64,000 nt of DNA from Elysia chlorotica (GCA_003991915.1 RQTK01000138.1:310001-374000); one strand, 5' to 3'; counted from the stretch's first letter, positions 12,451 through 25,140 are shown. The notes: a model not told the origin generated them from the sequence alone. Program-made: numbers and translations.

Positions 12451-13625
12451 GTGTTAATTACCGCTTGTAGTCTCGTTAATTGTTAGGCATTGGGATGAGA
12501 CAAAACAGCACGGGTGATCAATGGCCCTCACCTGTGTAAAGAATCGATACAGTTGCAAAAACACAGGCCGCGAACATCTCCGGGCGGTGCACGGCAAACA
12601 TCCGTTAACACGTAGTAATACTAGTATCGTTTCCGTTCTTTTGTCCTTCACGTGTGCCTGTGATAAAATCAGATTGAGATAAATCCGACGGCTCGCCTCC
12701 ACCGCGACCGGGAAAGCTAGAGGCCGGCTATGGAATGGGTACGCGCTCACATCACATTCCCATTTTATGGCGTAGTAGAAAGCTTACCCCGCGCGCTGTC
12801 ATGTGGGGCTCGGAGAGCGAACACCGCAGGAGACACTCGCTGGGCCGGAGCAGATCTAGACCTAGACCGGGATCTACAACCTATGGATAAACCGTGAGAG
12901 TGGTTAATGTCTCCCCCGCAAGCTGGCTAACCCTCTACTTGAGCAGATGATGCCCATTCAATGCGCGCTTTGTGACTGAGTCCGAATCGGTTTCTATCGA
13001 TTGAGGGATCAACAACGACACAGCGCGGCCTAAGTAGCTCTACCTCTCCTCTCTTAACTCTTTGCGGAGAAGTTTTACTTGACTTCGCTTTTCCCCCCTA
13101 TCTCCACCAAAATGTCCTTCTGTCACGGTATGGGTAAAGAGTTCAATAAAGGACTTGTTCGAAAAAGTAAAGTGCTGTATCTAAGTGGTACGAAATGCTC
13201 GCTCCGATAGCAACGTGACCCGTGAGAAATCACCCTCAGAGAAAGAGTTTGAATAAATCGAACTTGCTTTATGTAATTTGTTCGGGCGCGGGTGACGAGG
13301 CAGGGTCCATGCGAGCACTCACGACTCAATCAGCAAGGCAGGGAGTGGTCGGACCTGCGCTAACAATACAGCCTGGCGTCGCCCAGCGAGATGTCCACTG
13401 CACTAAGTTGATCGTATCGAGAAAATAGCAAGATTACAATGGGATTCGACAGGACGCCTCCTTACAATGGTCTTGAACAATACTCTGGAAAAGAAGGGAG
13501 TCGTAGGGGATCGGTAGCGAAAGTAGGGAATTCCGACAGGGTTTTCCAGTTGAACCTCGGTGAGAGTGAGTGGCAAATTATTCATGGGTTGCCGTCTGTT
13601 AAGGATTATATAGCTTTATAGCCCA
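12451..13625. other. Relatively GC-rich unique stretch
   Basis: By eye this interval has a clearly higher GC content and more CpG than its surroundings (for example CCCGCGCGCTGTC near 12790 and GGGCGCGGGTGACG near 13284). It contains several ORFs of 60-98 codons on both strands, none with a recognisable domain. It could hold a promoter or 5' exon, but I see no convincing splice-bounded reading frame. Confidence 0.3.
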
Positions 13626-14039
13626 TTTCCAGCAACACCAGAGTGGTGAATAAGAAAACAACAAAAAAAGATTTCCACGAAAAGCACACATCGCATTATT
13701 TGGGGATTGTAATGGCCACTTTGAAAAACAAAGCAATGTATACGTTCGATGATGATACATTATTTGGAAAATGGATGAAACGAAAGTATGTATAACTGAG
13801 AGGGAGAGAAATTGCTCGACTGTCGATACATGTAATAGTAAATCGTTATGGCCAAATAAGTCTATGACTGTTATGTAAGTTTAATGCCCCTTGAAAACCG
13901 ACCCTAGGCATTTTGGTATTACGAACTGTGAGAGGGTGTGATAAACACAATCACATAATACACAATGAGAGTGGAGAAGGATGGAGAGCGAACAATAATA
14001 GAAAGAGAGATACGACATATAAACAGACAAACAAAACAA

Positions 14040-14041
<2 letters not shown>
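13626..14041. other. Unassigned sequence
   Basis: No recognisable gene or repeat before the (GA)n tract. Confidence 0.4.

Positions 14042-14083
<42 letters not shown>
14042..14083. repeat. (GA)n microsatellite
   Basis: About 40 bp of perfect GA dinucleotides. Confidence 0.97.
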
Positions 14084-14085
<2 letters not shown>

Positions 14086-14490
14086 AACTGACCAATATAC
14101 AAAACATAACACTATTCCACTGAGTAACCACACACATTTTCCTTTAAAATACCTTTAAAAAAGGCCATTTTCTTTTACAAGACAGGAATTACACCGAGCA
14201 AGAACAGTGCTCTCTTGTGCCGTTATAGATCTAAGTAGTAAGTAGCCCAGCTTCACACCAATCCTCACGGTGCTTCGGTTTTGACATTCAAGGCCAAGGC
14301 CGAAACATGGAATAAAGACACGTGTAAGAAATTGTGTACTTTCTGGAGTTTATTTTGAAGCCTCTCGCTGTCTACATAACCCGAGTGAACAAGGATTATT
14401 ATTAAGTGTACGCATGTAATTACTTAATAAAAAAATATTTAAACTTTATAATTATCAGAGATAGAAGAAAAGAAAACATATTTCCTGCCG
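14084..14490. other. Unassigned sequence
   Basis: No gene or dispersed repeat recognised. Confidence 0.4.
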
Positions 14491-14816
<326 letters not shown>

Positions 14817-15017
14817 ACTGTCTCCATCACATTCCATTCCTCTATCCAAACATGGCTATAACCCAAAATTGAGAAAATCATCGAAATACAATCATGTATT
14901 ATCAATAGTATCGCAACCGTACATGTAGACTGATGATATGGTAATCCAAGACCCATGGCAACATTATAAATGAATGCAAAGATACGACACTGACTGATCA
15001 GACTGATAATAGGTGGA

Positions 15018-15097
15018 GTCCCTGGAGGAGAACGGTTCTGGTGGGGGAAGTGAAGGGTCAAGTAAAACCACTAATTGTTCAGGACATGGTACCGTTC
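15018..15097 (+). repeat. Locally repeated ~65-bp segment, copy 1
   Basis: The block from TCTGGTGGGGGAAGTGAAGG through TTGTTCAGGACATGGTACCGTTCTG recurs at 16028-16090 with a few changes. Its 5' part (GGAGAACGGTTCTGGTGGGG) also recurs at about 15750-15776. Confidence 0.85.
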
Positions 15098-15217
15098 TGA
15101 TCGATACGCCATAACTTTGTAACAGTGCTCAGCAGACCCGCATGTTAAGGATCTCTGCCTGCAGTATCCCCCCTCCCCCCTCCCGCCGCTTTTCCAATCC
15201 ATTCTTTCTTCCTCCAT

Positions 15218-15385
15218 CGCTTCAGGCCTGGCCCCGTTTGATGGCTCATTACTATTACATGTATGCACTATTCGGATGACATACGGCTCCTCTATAAATT
15301 ACGCTTCAGGCCTGGCCCCGTTTGATGGCTCATTACTATTACATGTATGCACTATTCGGATTACATACCGCTCCTCTATAAATTT
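15218..15385 (+). repeat. 84-bp tandem duplication
   Basis: Two head-to-tail copies, 15218-15301 and 15302-15385, begin with CGCTTCAGGCCTGGCCCCG. I count about three mismatches (GGATGACATACGG versus GGATTACATACCG, plus one base near the 3' end), so the duplication is recent. Confidence 0.93.
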
Positions 15386-15782
15386 ACGGTGGAATCGCAT
15401 CATCAGTCTATGCGGGACTCTCTTCCTCCTCTCCCAAAGCTAGCCCCTAATAGTAACGTTGACAGTGGCAGACTCTTAGAGAAAACAAATAATAGTTTTA
15501 GACTTATTTCGATATATAGGATTCCAATACAAATCATTACTTATCTTAAGTGCTGTGTACGGCGGCGGCTTCTAACATTTATAATTCTGACTATTGTAAC
15601 TAGTTGTTACACTCACTGTATAAAATCCCTAAGGGAACACAGGAGATGTTAAACCCAGAGGAACTCGAGAGAAACGAGTTGCTACACAAACACGTCACAA
15701 TTACCATGGCTTTTGTCTCAGCGATCACACCGCACCAATACCGAGTCTCTGGAGGTGAACGGTTCTGGTGGGGGATGAGAAT

Positions 15783-16021
15783 TTGAGTTGATTTAACGTC
15801 CAACATCAGTACTATATAGGCAATATTGTGGACGGACTCCAAGACTGATGTCTGACAATTTCAATTGTTGCCACAAACAAGAGAGGGCGGGGATACAATG
15901 ACTCCTGTCTCAGTCAGTCACATTTAAACAGACACCGATCCAACCAGTAGGAACTGCACTCACCAGGGCTAGAACCAGGACCTTTTGCGTCGGAAGCCGA
16001 TGTTCTACCCCAGGGCCCCCG
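15783..16021 (-). mobile_element. tRNA-derived SINE
   Basis: In minus-strand sense the copy runs from a tRNA-related head (AGAACATCGGCTTCCGACGC, then CTGGTTCTAGCC in place of the B box) through the shared GAGACAGGAGTCATTG and CCCCGCCCTCTC blocks to the GTTGGACGTTAAAT tail. The damaged B box marks it as an older copy than 16122-16363. Confidence 0.88.
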
Positions 16022-16027
16022 GGCCCT

Positions 16028-16090
16028 CTAGTGGGGGAAGTGGAGGGTCAAGGAAAACCACTAATTGTTCAGGACATGGTAACGTTCTGG
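16028..16090 (+). repeat. Locally repeated ~65-bp segment, copy 2
   Basis: Second copy of the 15018-15097 block, lying exactly between two antisense SINEs. Confidence 0.85.
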
Positions 16091-16121
16091 GCCTGACTGT
16101 GGAACAGAAATCTGGGTTCAG

Positions 16122-16363
16122 TTGAGTTGGTTTTAACGTCCAACATCAGCACTGTATAGACTATATTGTGGACGGACCCCAAGACGGACGTCTGACAATT
16201 GTATGTGCTGCCACACACGAGACAGGGCGGGGATATCACGACTCCTGTCTCAGCCGCTCACATTAAACTGACACCGACCTAATCAGTAGGGAACGCAACC
16301 GCCAGGATTCGAACTCGGGAGCTTTTGCGTCGGAAGCCAATGTTCTACCCCTGGACCATCGCC
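16122..16363 (-). mobile_element. Full-length tRNA-derived SINE, well preserved
   Basis: Read on the minus strand it starts GGCGATGGTCCAGGGGTAGA, an A-box-like block. GAGTTCGAATCCTGG, a good B box, follows about 43 bp later, the usual tRNA spacing. The body has GGTCGGTGTCAGTTTAATGT, GAGACAGGAGTCGTGATATC, CCCCGCCCTGTCTCG, TGTGTGGCAGCAC and CAATTGTCAGACGTCCGTC. The 3' end is GATGTTGGACGTTAAAACC followed by AACTCAAC. It is about 240 bp and serves as the best reference copy in this window. A poly-C run (about 16363-16378) lies outside its 5' end. Confidence 0.93.
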
Positions 16364-16379
16364 CCCCCCCCTCCCCCCC

Positions 16380-17275
16380 AACAGAACCATAGACGCCTGA
16401 GCTACCTGACCATTTCTATAACTGTGTCGGTCTCAGCAGGTCTAATTTGGTGACGTTTGGTCTCGTCACATAAAAAGTAAAAGCACGAAACTAAAGGATA
16501 ATTTTGTACGTGCACATGTATGACAATTCGGGATGCGGCGTGGGACTTGTAGCCAAATAGGTTCACTCTATTAATGTATCTAAAATGTTATAAACAAAAC
16601 TAAATTAATAACTAAATAAATTGAGCATGTTGATCCGATCCAAACTTTTCAGTTCAATACAATAATATTACATGACATTTGAGTCAAACTTTGGCGGTAG
16701 CGATATCAAACATGCCATATACACATTCTCAGCGTTACAGTATCTACCATACCGCCCATTTGTCCCTTGCTATGTCAAAGTCTGTGGTGTAACAGGACTC
16801 GTCCGGATCAATACTTAATTTCCTTCCAATCCAGTAACAAAGAAGTGATTTTCTCAATGGTTCAGTCGACATAACTACATAAAAAGGACCAGGCGCTTTT
16901 GTTTAAGTCAAAAGATAGAAAGATGTGGTTGTTATAATCTATATATAATTTCCAACTGTTCTGACAGCGTCTGATTTGTCTGCGCTGCTGGGGTGGACAT
17001 CCCCTCCCCTCCCCTTCTTTTTTCTTTCGCTTCTTTATCTTTATCAGAAATCAACGTAGATGGAATCTGGAGTGACCAACGGCCAGTCATTGTAGCGGTG
17101 GCTGTGGGAACAAAGAGGACCAATCAGCACCCCTGCCTGCTTCATTAGTCAATGCTTCTGTGAACAAGGGCGGTGGGCGCATTGTATACATCCGTGGGTC
17201 ACCACGAGATGCTTTGTTACAGAGAGCGGCTCAAAATCGAATCAATGGACATTAGGCTGCTCCATCCGCCCCTCT
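16380..17275. other. Unassigned sequence
   Basis: No recognisable gene. A minus-strand 63-codon ORF (16932-17123) has no domain. Confidence 0.4.
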
Positions 17276-17277
17276 AC

Positions 17278-17330
17278 TCTCTCTCTCTCTCTCCCTCTTT
17301 TCTCCCTCTCTCTCTATGTCTCTCTCTTTA

Positions 17331-17376
<46 letters not shown>

Positions 17377-17396
17377 TCTTCATCTCTTTCTCTCTC
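17278..17396. repeat. (CT)n microsatellite
   Basis: CT dinucleotides with several CCTCTTTT interruptions. The pure core is at about 17336-17372. Confidence 0.96.
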
Positions 17397-18123
17397 CAAG
17401 AAAACGCTTTTGAAGTTCAGCAAATATGAGGAATCTTCCCCGTGCAATAACGTTTTCATGCCTCCTTTGCTCTAGGGTTCAAATCTTTAAAAGCAACATG
17501 GCAACAGGACGTAAAACTACTGCGGTTCGCACGGTGATTTCACAGGACGAAAGAGAACATAATTAACACTATTGCTGTTGAAAGAGTAGGATTTTTACTG
17601 ATCAAGACACAATTCCCACATTATCATTTATACAAACACTCCAAACTCGGGCCTTCCTGTTTCGTTATCCATTATTCAAACATCGATGATCATTAAAACG
17701 CGAAGGTTTTTTCCCTTTCTTAGTAACTATTGACTCTGTAGAACGGCTTATAAACTTGGACTACTCGAATTCCCTGAATAAAAGATGATAAAACGGTTAT
17801 GTGTTCGCAACGACAGAGAGCCAACAAACGAAATCGTCTTCTATAAAGTGTAGTTTTGGAAACAAAACCAACTAATGGTTATAATGTAAATTATTTAACC
17901 AAGAAACACGATGTAATAACGAAAATAATCCAACTGCAAATATACCGTAATTACAGATATAATTAATTGCTACTTTTGCGAAACATTGCAATCTTAGCTG
18001 TGACCGCTATAAACTGCTGCATATATCACGTCCCTCATTTGGAACGATTTTCTAAGGGACTAATCTTGAACCACTTTGGTCGGTTTCATGATAAGTTTCG
18101 AGGAGTTTCTAATCTTACAGTAG
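17397..18123. other. Unassigned sequence
   Basis: AT-rich sequence without recognised genes or repeats. Confidence 0.4.
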
Positions 18124-18268
18124 CTGTACCGGCTGCATGCATATATTATTACTTTACACTTTGAAAATAGATTAAAAAAGCAAAAGTTACCCCTGGTTGG
18201 TTTTAGTGCGTCTGCCAAGATGTCCTAAAGAATTCTAGATGGACACGGCAGCAGCTGGGGGTCGAAAA
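18124..18268 (-). repeat. ~145-bp dispersed repeat, copy B (inverted partner of copy A)
   Basis: Reverse complement of 11062-11206. The match runs from GCTGTACCGGCTGCATGC to GCTGGGGGTCGAAAA, and similarity is lost abruptly at both ends. The two copies are about 7 kb apart in opposite orientation. Confidence 0.85.
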
Positions 18269-18837
18269 TTAGACTTCGTACTAAGTGTCAGCACTGCATG
18301 CTGTGGGCTGAGTTATCTGATGCCCCGGATAAACGAATACTCGCTGCCCAGGACTAACTTGCGAAACACAGATAGGCGAACTGCATCTCATATGCATGGC
18401 AACTCAGGAACTAACTTTTGTGTTATCGATTTATTGGAGGCCCTGGGACAAATGACCATGTAATGATATAGACCAAGCTTCTAACATCTTGGATTGACAA
18501 GCTAAACGTGGAGCCGTACAACACTACTATTCTCATCTTAAAAGACTTAAAAAATACAATAAACAAATTTAAAGTATTTCCCTCCCACCTCACACCCTTT
18601 GATTCCACGTGGAAGTCTTAAAATTACCCTCAAAATAAAAATTATAAATGTACCCTATGTCCCTATCATTCTAATGACCCAAAACGTCTAAGGACACACA
18701 TGGCAGCGGAAAACCATTCTTTCGACTCCCACCCCACGGGCCTTATCCAAGGCTTGAAAGCAGCCTCATTATCACAGTGACTATCTTCAGTGCAGTTTAG
18801 CATAGATCCTCGATTAGGTACCCATCGCCACACCACT

Positions 18838-18839
<2 letters not shown>
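18269..18839. other. Unassigned sequence
   Basis: A plus-strand 74-codon ORF (18239-18463) begins inside the repeat and has no recognisable domain. Nothing else is visible. Confidence 0.4.
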
Positions 18840-18903
<64 letters not shown>

Positions 18904-18952
18904 GAGAGTGAGAGACATACATAGATAGATAGAGAGAGAGAGAAAGAGAGAA
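18840..18952. repeat. (GA)n microsatellite
   Basis: About 57 bp of perfect GA, then imperfect GA with GATA units. Confidence 0.97.
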
Positions 18953-19358
18953 TAATTTACCGTCTTTGAGTGGCCAGGAAGCTAAAAGCCAAGTGTCTAA
19001 ACCCACGCCTACGCAGTTTACCATTATTGAGGGTATGATTTCATGAAAAGTTACGTAACTTAGTCGTAATGGACTCTTTTTAAAGTTTTAGTTAGCTTAT
19101 CAAGAAATGGCGTGCGAGGACGAAGAGGTAATGCGAAATGGTGCGACAATTCTTGTCATGAAAAGAGAAAATAACGAGGGCTAGTAGAAAAAACATTTAC
19201 TGTGAAACAACATTATGCCATTTCTGATATTTTTAACACAATTCACGTCCTTCAAAAAAGTGAAGTATTTTTTACTGGGAAATCATATTTTTTGTTATTA
19301 AAGGGAAAAACCGAAGAATTTGGAACTTATTATACCGCTGAATACAACAGAAAAAGAC

Positions 19359-19360
<2 letters not shown>
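18953..19360. other. Unassigned sequence
   Basis: Unique sequence between two (GA)n tracts. No gene is recognised. Confidence 0.4.

Positions 19361-19412
<52 letters not shown>
19361..19412. repeat. (GA)n microsatellite
   Basis: About 50 bp of perfect GA dinucleotides. Confidence 0.97.
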
Positions 19413-19416
<4 letters not shown>

Positions 19417-22182
19417 GGGAAAGCGAGTCAAATGAAAAGAACAAACCATCTCTTATTAACCAAGCAAACGCTGCTTCGGACTCTTCGCCTTTAATAAATC
19501 CAAGTTGTGCAATATAAAGGCGGTTTTTGGAGTGCCTGCGAAGAGCAACAAGGGCCGTCACTGTCAACACTGCCGCCGTAACTACAACGCCAGCGACTAC
19601 CTCCAGCCACCAGCCACGGACACCGACAACAGCCGCTTCTCAGTCTTTGCGAGATTTCGCAAGTTTTATGGGCATAGATCGATAGCTAGGAATATGATCA
19701 GATATAAAAATTATTATCTGAAGCACTTTGAGGGAGGGGGTGGGATTTTTCGCAGCGGAAATTTTCATATTTGCTGAAGAGGATTAATTTAATTAAGCAG
19801 GGTAACGAAGCTATCGAAATAACCGCCAAGAATCAGGTGTTTTTTTGTTGTTTTTTTTAGATTACAAGTAAAAGTGATAATAAGCTTTTTTTTTCCTTCT
19901 TCTTATTTCCAAGCTCATGGACTAACCCTTTTAATAGGGATGGTGCCATAGGATAAAAAAACCCATTCCATCTCCAATCAGTGGATTATGACCGTACGAA
20001 AACTTGCCATCGGTGAGATTCAATCTCTAGGTTTATACAATTGTTTTGTAGGCGCGGAAAAAACAACCTTTTTAATGGTGTCATAATGTTCCGTGTATTC
20101 TTTACGTAACTTATCTTTGCACAATACCACTATTTCCATTCAGTTGACACGTGTTATAGTTTCGTCTTCAATGTAACCAGGTCGTGGCCTTCTTCTTGAT
20201 GGAGTCATCTTGAAACGGTCAACTCACAAAACTTGCCACTTGACTTGCACTTAGTCTCTGAGATATTTTTTGTTCAAGAGGAGATGCGAACCGAAGCATT
20301 GCCTGTGGTATATTCCTTGATTTGTGCATTAAAAATGGAAGGTCAGAATCAAATGCAAAGAGGCGCGCTGGGTCTTAACGCTTCATGTGAACAAGGCGTG
20401 TTTCGGCACAATAAAAAATAATGAAATCTTAGGATACAACGACAGCAAAGAAAGCTGGAGCTGGAGCCAAGTCGGGATTTTTTTCAGCTTGTGAAAAATG
20501 GATACCGCCACAGTAAAAGACAAGAGACAGAGAGGTGACCTGTAGGATTACAAGGCTTGCAAAATACAAACGTGCCTGCAACGTCAACAGCTATGTTTCA
20601 ATATTGTACATAACTATTGGAAACTGGCATCTAACAAAACTGAACATTATAGTATTAGCGGTTTGTTCAAATAACTTGAAAGCCTACCTTCAATGCACCT
20701 CGGAATATCTAACCAACTCGAAGAGCACTGAGCTTGTAAACCAAAAGTTACATATAAATAACAGCCTGCATGTGAAGCTCAAACCGTTAACGGAAAATTA
20801 TTTTTAAAAAGCACTGTGACAAACAAACTGTATTAGCAGTCAGTCCCTAAACCGCAACGGTCGTGCACACCATCTTTGTCGATGCGATCAGCAAATGGAA
20901 AACAAAGGCTGGGTTACAACATTACATGGCACTTACACGTCGACAGCCACTTACGTTAGTTGTTACAAGGGTTTGCAACTCTCCAGCCCTTTTAGTGCTG
21001 GCAAAGTTTAATTAGCTCATCGCTTTTCTAACACAAGTAGGTGTAATTTGACGTGGCAGGAAAGTGATGCTAGAAGACAAAAAAAAATTAACACTGGTGA
21101 TTGACGTAGGAAATGGTCCTCACTTATGGAAAATAATGGTATTTATACGGTATGATACTTGATAGACAAAAGGGTATCCGTCACAATTACATTTACAAAA
21201 AATATAAAACATGAACAAAAACGTCCCTTTGTCGTATAGAACCAATCAACTGTATCACAAAGTTTTTAAAGAAATCAACATTAAAAGTTTTGTTAGGAAA
21301 AACAAGTCTCTTGAAATCGGTGAAAACAATTTATACACTAGATGGACACTAATAAGGCGACTGCACACCACAGAAAACCGAATATCATATCAGCGCAACA
21401 GAAGCGCACGAAACATCTCGCCAATCAGGAAAAAGTTTACCAACATACGCCAACGTGGATAAGATGACCTTTTATAATTAACTAACAAATAGTATCCTAT
21501 TTATTTTAGTGATACTGGATTATAACTATTTGCTAACTGTGAGGAAAATGTTTACAGCCACAATGAAACGAAATAAGATACCAATGTCTATTAAGGCTCA
21601 GTTACACAAACCACGGTTTAAAGGACACTCCTCCGCGAATGGTTATTACAGAAACAGCGAACAAAGCCGTCTCGAATCTAGATGCACATTCTTGTTTCCA
21701 CTCAGCTCTCAACAGCCAACTATAGAATCCGCCACTCAACCAAAAGTGTTATCTTTTTATTGTGCGACATTCTCTTCTCGTTCCCGTTAACTGAGTTAGA
21801 AAACTGATGTCCACTTCTCTCTCCATAACCCCCCCCCCCCCCAAACCCTTTACTGTAATGATAAATCATATATCTTAAACTGATACTACTTCGAGTTTCT
21901 TTCTTTCCCATTAATTATTCATTCTAAAAATTTAAAGTTCTATACTGTCACAAATAAACACAGACATAATTAATATACGAAGCTCTTTCGCATGAAGACA
22001 TCTCTGCTATTCATCACAACCTCAAGTGACATCTCCATTAAAATGGCCGGTGAATGAAAAAGTACTTCAATTTAGCAACTAGCTTTACTGTCACTCTGTC
22101 AGAACACATAAAAGTACTGAATTCGTTATTAATAATACAAATGTAAACACACACGCACAATTATAGCCACTCTATAGGTACC

Positions 22183-22186
<4 letters not shown>
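19413..22186. other. Unassigned sequence
   Basis: A plus-strand 90-codon ORF at 19505-19777 includes a GC-rich patch with CQHCRRNY, but no flanking splice sites convince me. Later ORFs at 20535-20807, 21211-21462 and 21509-21790 have Lys/Asn-rich AT-driven compositions and no recognisable domains. A run of 14 C is at 21829-21842. Confidence 0.4.

Positions 22187-22219
<33 letters not shown>
22187..22219. repeat. (CA)n microsatellite
   Basis: About 16 CA units, preceded by a shorter CA-rich stretch. Confidence 0.95.
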
Positions 22220-22222
<3 letters not shown>

Positions 22223-22439
22223 CTCAAAGTTACACACAGGCCTCCCTCTAACTCTTGTTCCCCGTCAGTCTTGAACTAATTACTATGCTTGCTGTTAGAC
22301 TCAACACATTGTCGCTGGAGATGATGATAGTAATCATAGGACGATTGCACTGTGGTTGGTACTTTAAAACGACAAGTACTGTATGATGGCGTTTGTTTAT
22401 GTTTAGGTTTCCAAACGAACGCATATTCACACCAGTTAG

Positions 22440-22641
22440 CTAATGCACGTGGACGGGTCCCAAGACTAACGTGTAACACAATTCTACGTGCTACCACACC
22501 GAGAAAGGTTTTTTCCCACAGACGTCAGTGCACTATACTGACAGCAACATTAACAGAAGGGAACATCGCGGTTGACGGAATTTGAACCTGGGACTCCATG
22601 TTAGAAGCACTGCACTCTACTTACAGAGCTAACTCGCCCCC
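22440..22641 (-). mobile_element. tRNA-derived SINE
   Basis: On the minus strand a tRNA-like head begins GGGGCGAGTTAGCTCTGTAA. It has an A box (TAGCTCTGTAAG) and a B box (GGTTCAAATTCC) 43 bp apart. The body keeps the family blocks CTGTCAGTATAGTG, GTGTGGTAGCACGTA and the 3' GGGACCCGTCCAC. The head differs from that of the 16.2-kb copy while the body is related, so at least two tRNA heads appear to share one body. Confidence 0.85.
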
Positions 22642-23097
22642 TGTGCAAATCGTATAAAAAAATAATTATCTGCAATCTAAGTCGACCAAACATTCCTTTC
22701 TTCTTTTTCGCATGCGTACTTGTATAGTTTTCCCCTTTCAACTCTTTTATTTTAGAAGCAATGTAAGTTTTTAAAACATGGTTTGACTTGCTACAGAAAA
22801 AGAAAACGTCATGCCTTTACCGAAGGCTCTGTTTAAAAAAAAAACGTTTGCATAACAAACAAAATGAAGCATCGTAGATCTAAATGCAATAGAAAGGGTT
22901 GCAAAAAGCACAAGGTGCTTCCGGCCCATCCTCTTAAAACAGAATAGACTATTAAGGAGCAGAGTACAAGGGCGCAAACTAGCTAATTGTTACAGTTCAA
23001 CATAATTATACCTCTCAATATCGATCTAGCCATCTAGTTGTAAGCCTAAGTATATCTACCAAGCTGTATACGTATATACGTCTAGGCATTTAGGTAT
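22642..23097. other. Unassigned sequence
   Basis: No recognisable gene or repeat. Confidence 0.4.
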
Positions 23098-23240
23098 TTA
23101 CCTATCTATTTATCTTTCTACCTTCCTATCTATCTATTTATCTATCGATCTATCTATCTACCTTTCTATTAATCTATATATCCATCTATTTATCTATCTA
23201 CCTTTCTATTGATCTATATATCCATTTATCTATGTATCTA
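23098..23240. repeat. Imperfect (TCTA)n tetranucleotide repeat
   Basis: TCTA/TTTA units include an imperfect higher-order duplication built around CTACCTTTCTATTRATCTAT (about 23159 and about 23200). Confidence 0.92.
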
Positions 23241-23694
23241 ATTTTTAAAAAATTCTTTATAAGCGTAAAACCTCATTTGTGCTATATCAGTAATTATTTA
23301 CTAATTGAACCTTCAATACCGTTGTAGAGCACTATTATCAATCTATCTTTTGATTTCGCTCTGGATCAATAATCGAGCCATCAGTCTCTATCCCTCACTA
23401 ACCCTGCAGAAAATACATCTTGACAGTGACGTTGCAGAGAAACGGTGGGCAAGACTTCGTTAATCCTAACCGAGGGAAAAAAACACCCATCATCGAGCTT
23501 TATGGCGCTGATCTTAAGGGATAAGCCACCGTGTCGTGGTGATCCGCCTATAACATGAACAAGAATGAGACGGCTCAAGTATACAGTAACAAGTAACAAG
23601 AAACGAGTAATGTGGTCTATGGGCAGGTTTGGTCTTCGCCATCTCTGTCTGACGTAAAAAGGCCCAACTGTCAGTTACAGCGGCTGACATGTAT

Positions 23695-23755
23695 CGATCT
23701 TGACCGTCCACAGCACAGGTGCATTCGTCCTACACCGTCACACCGCTAGGCTACT
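23695..23755 (-). mobile_element. Possible degenerate tRNA-like SINE head
   Basis: On the minus strand TAGCCTAGCGGTG matches an A box. A degenerate B-box-like block (GGTCAAGATCG) lies about 48 bp downstream. No family body follows, so this is a weak call. Confidence 0.35.
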
Positions 23756-24206
23756 CAGTAACATAACCTGCGGTTTCTATCACAAGTGTGGAAAGAAGAT
23801 ACGTAACATGCGAGAGCACTTTACTCGCACAACAAGTGATACAATGTGAGCAGACTTTTACAATCATGCACATGTATCAGTTGTCCTCATAAAAGTCTTT
23901 GCAAAGATGCGTTGTACACTGATTTTTTTAGCAACGAAATTGTTTTCAAGTGTGAGAAGATGGAAATGGGTTGATGTTGATAAGTCACTATTGATATTTT
24001 ATATTTTATGACATACAGATATGACCAATACATATATTGAGTGACAGGAAACTCGGCACATAGGAAACAGGGGGAAAGCTAAAAACAAAAACTGGCTGGC
24101 TCAGAGACTATAGCTGCGAAAACAAACAAAAAATAAAAGAAAATCGAAAGACACTCCCAAGATTGGACAACTAGTCTTGAATTGGACGTTGAGTGTCTGC
24201 TTTCGT

Positions 24207-24214
24207 TCTCTCTC

Positions 24215-24277
<63 letters not shown>

Positions 24278-24384
24278 GTATTTTTCTTCCTCTCTCATTT
24301 ATTTCTGTCAATTTCTCTTGCTCTGACTTCCTTTCTCTCTGTCTGTCTGTCTATCCGTCTTTCTCTGTCTCTCTCACCCCTCCC
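24207..24384. repeat. (CT)n microsatellite
   Basis: Pure CT at about 24207-24283 with one GCTC interruption, followed by pyrimidine-rich TTTCTCTG/CTGT variants. Confidence 0.96.
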
Positions 24385-25140
24385 TAAATTCAACGTTTGA
24401 CATTCTCTGGCCAGCCTCGTCTTAAACACACAGATGACGTGGCAATCCGAGGCAAACTGGGAAGTTGAACCGCTGCTCTGAACTGCAGACTGCATAGCCC
24501 AGGAGGGTGAGCGGGCAGCTCTAGTCGTCCAGGCAGTCATACCACCGTCAGGCTGACTTCGTATCAAAACAAAAGCCGTTAAGAGGCGGAGAAATGAATT
24601 CCGGTGCGTGGCCAAACAGCAAGCGGGGTGAGCCCCCCAGTTGCCACTGAAGTATGGCAGTGGTATGGGGGGACAGGAACACACAAGGGGCAGATTAGGC
24701 CTATTTTAAGAAAGACACATAGGGCTCAAGGGTGGGAATGAAATAAGGCATTCCATGGTAGCCATGATGTTGAGCGACAGAGGAAACAATTTACAACAAA
24801 CTACGCAGTGCACAAAATAAAATGAGGTTTTGCTGAGTGGGATAGAAATTGAAGATTTGTCACTAAGTATTCCTCTTAGGGGCCATAGGAAAAACATAAA
24901 ACTAGGAGTTTGTTGGTAAATTAGGAGTAGGGATAGAAATCTAGGACAGACGAAGCAAAAGGAAAGAGATAAGAGGAGGAAGATAGGTTTAGAGGCAGAG
25001 TTGAAGAGTAGGAAAAAAGTGATGTACCTTCAACTTATAAATGTTTGACACGATGGAGTTTTCTGTTTGACCAAAGCGTGCATCGGAGTGAACTTGTCAG
25101 AAATTGATAGCTTTTTGTTAGGGAGTATCACTGTCTCTCT
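24385..25140. other. Unassigned sequence, GC-richer at 24400-24690
   Basis: A minus-strand 129-codon ORF (24295-24684) covers the GC-richer part, but its C-terminal third is repeat translation and the rest shows no domain. I leave it unassigned. Confidence 0.35.

Noticed and set aside
19505-19777. 90-codon plus-strand ORF with CQHCRRNY
   Set aside because: The C-x2-C pair alone is not a domain. The start overlaps unrelated sequence and no splice model supports it.
24295-24684. 129-codon minus-strand ORF
   Set aside because: Its C-terminal third is repeat translation and the remainder has no recognisable domain or splice context.
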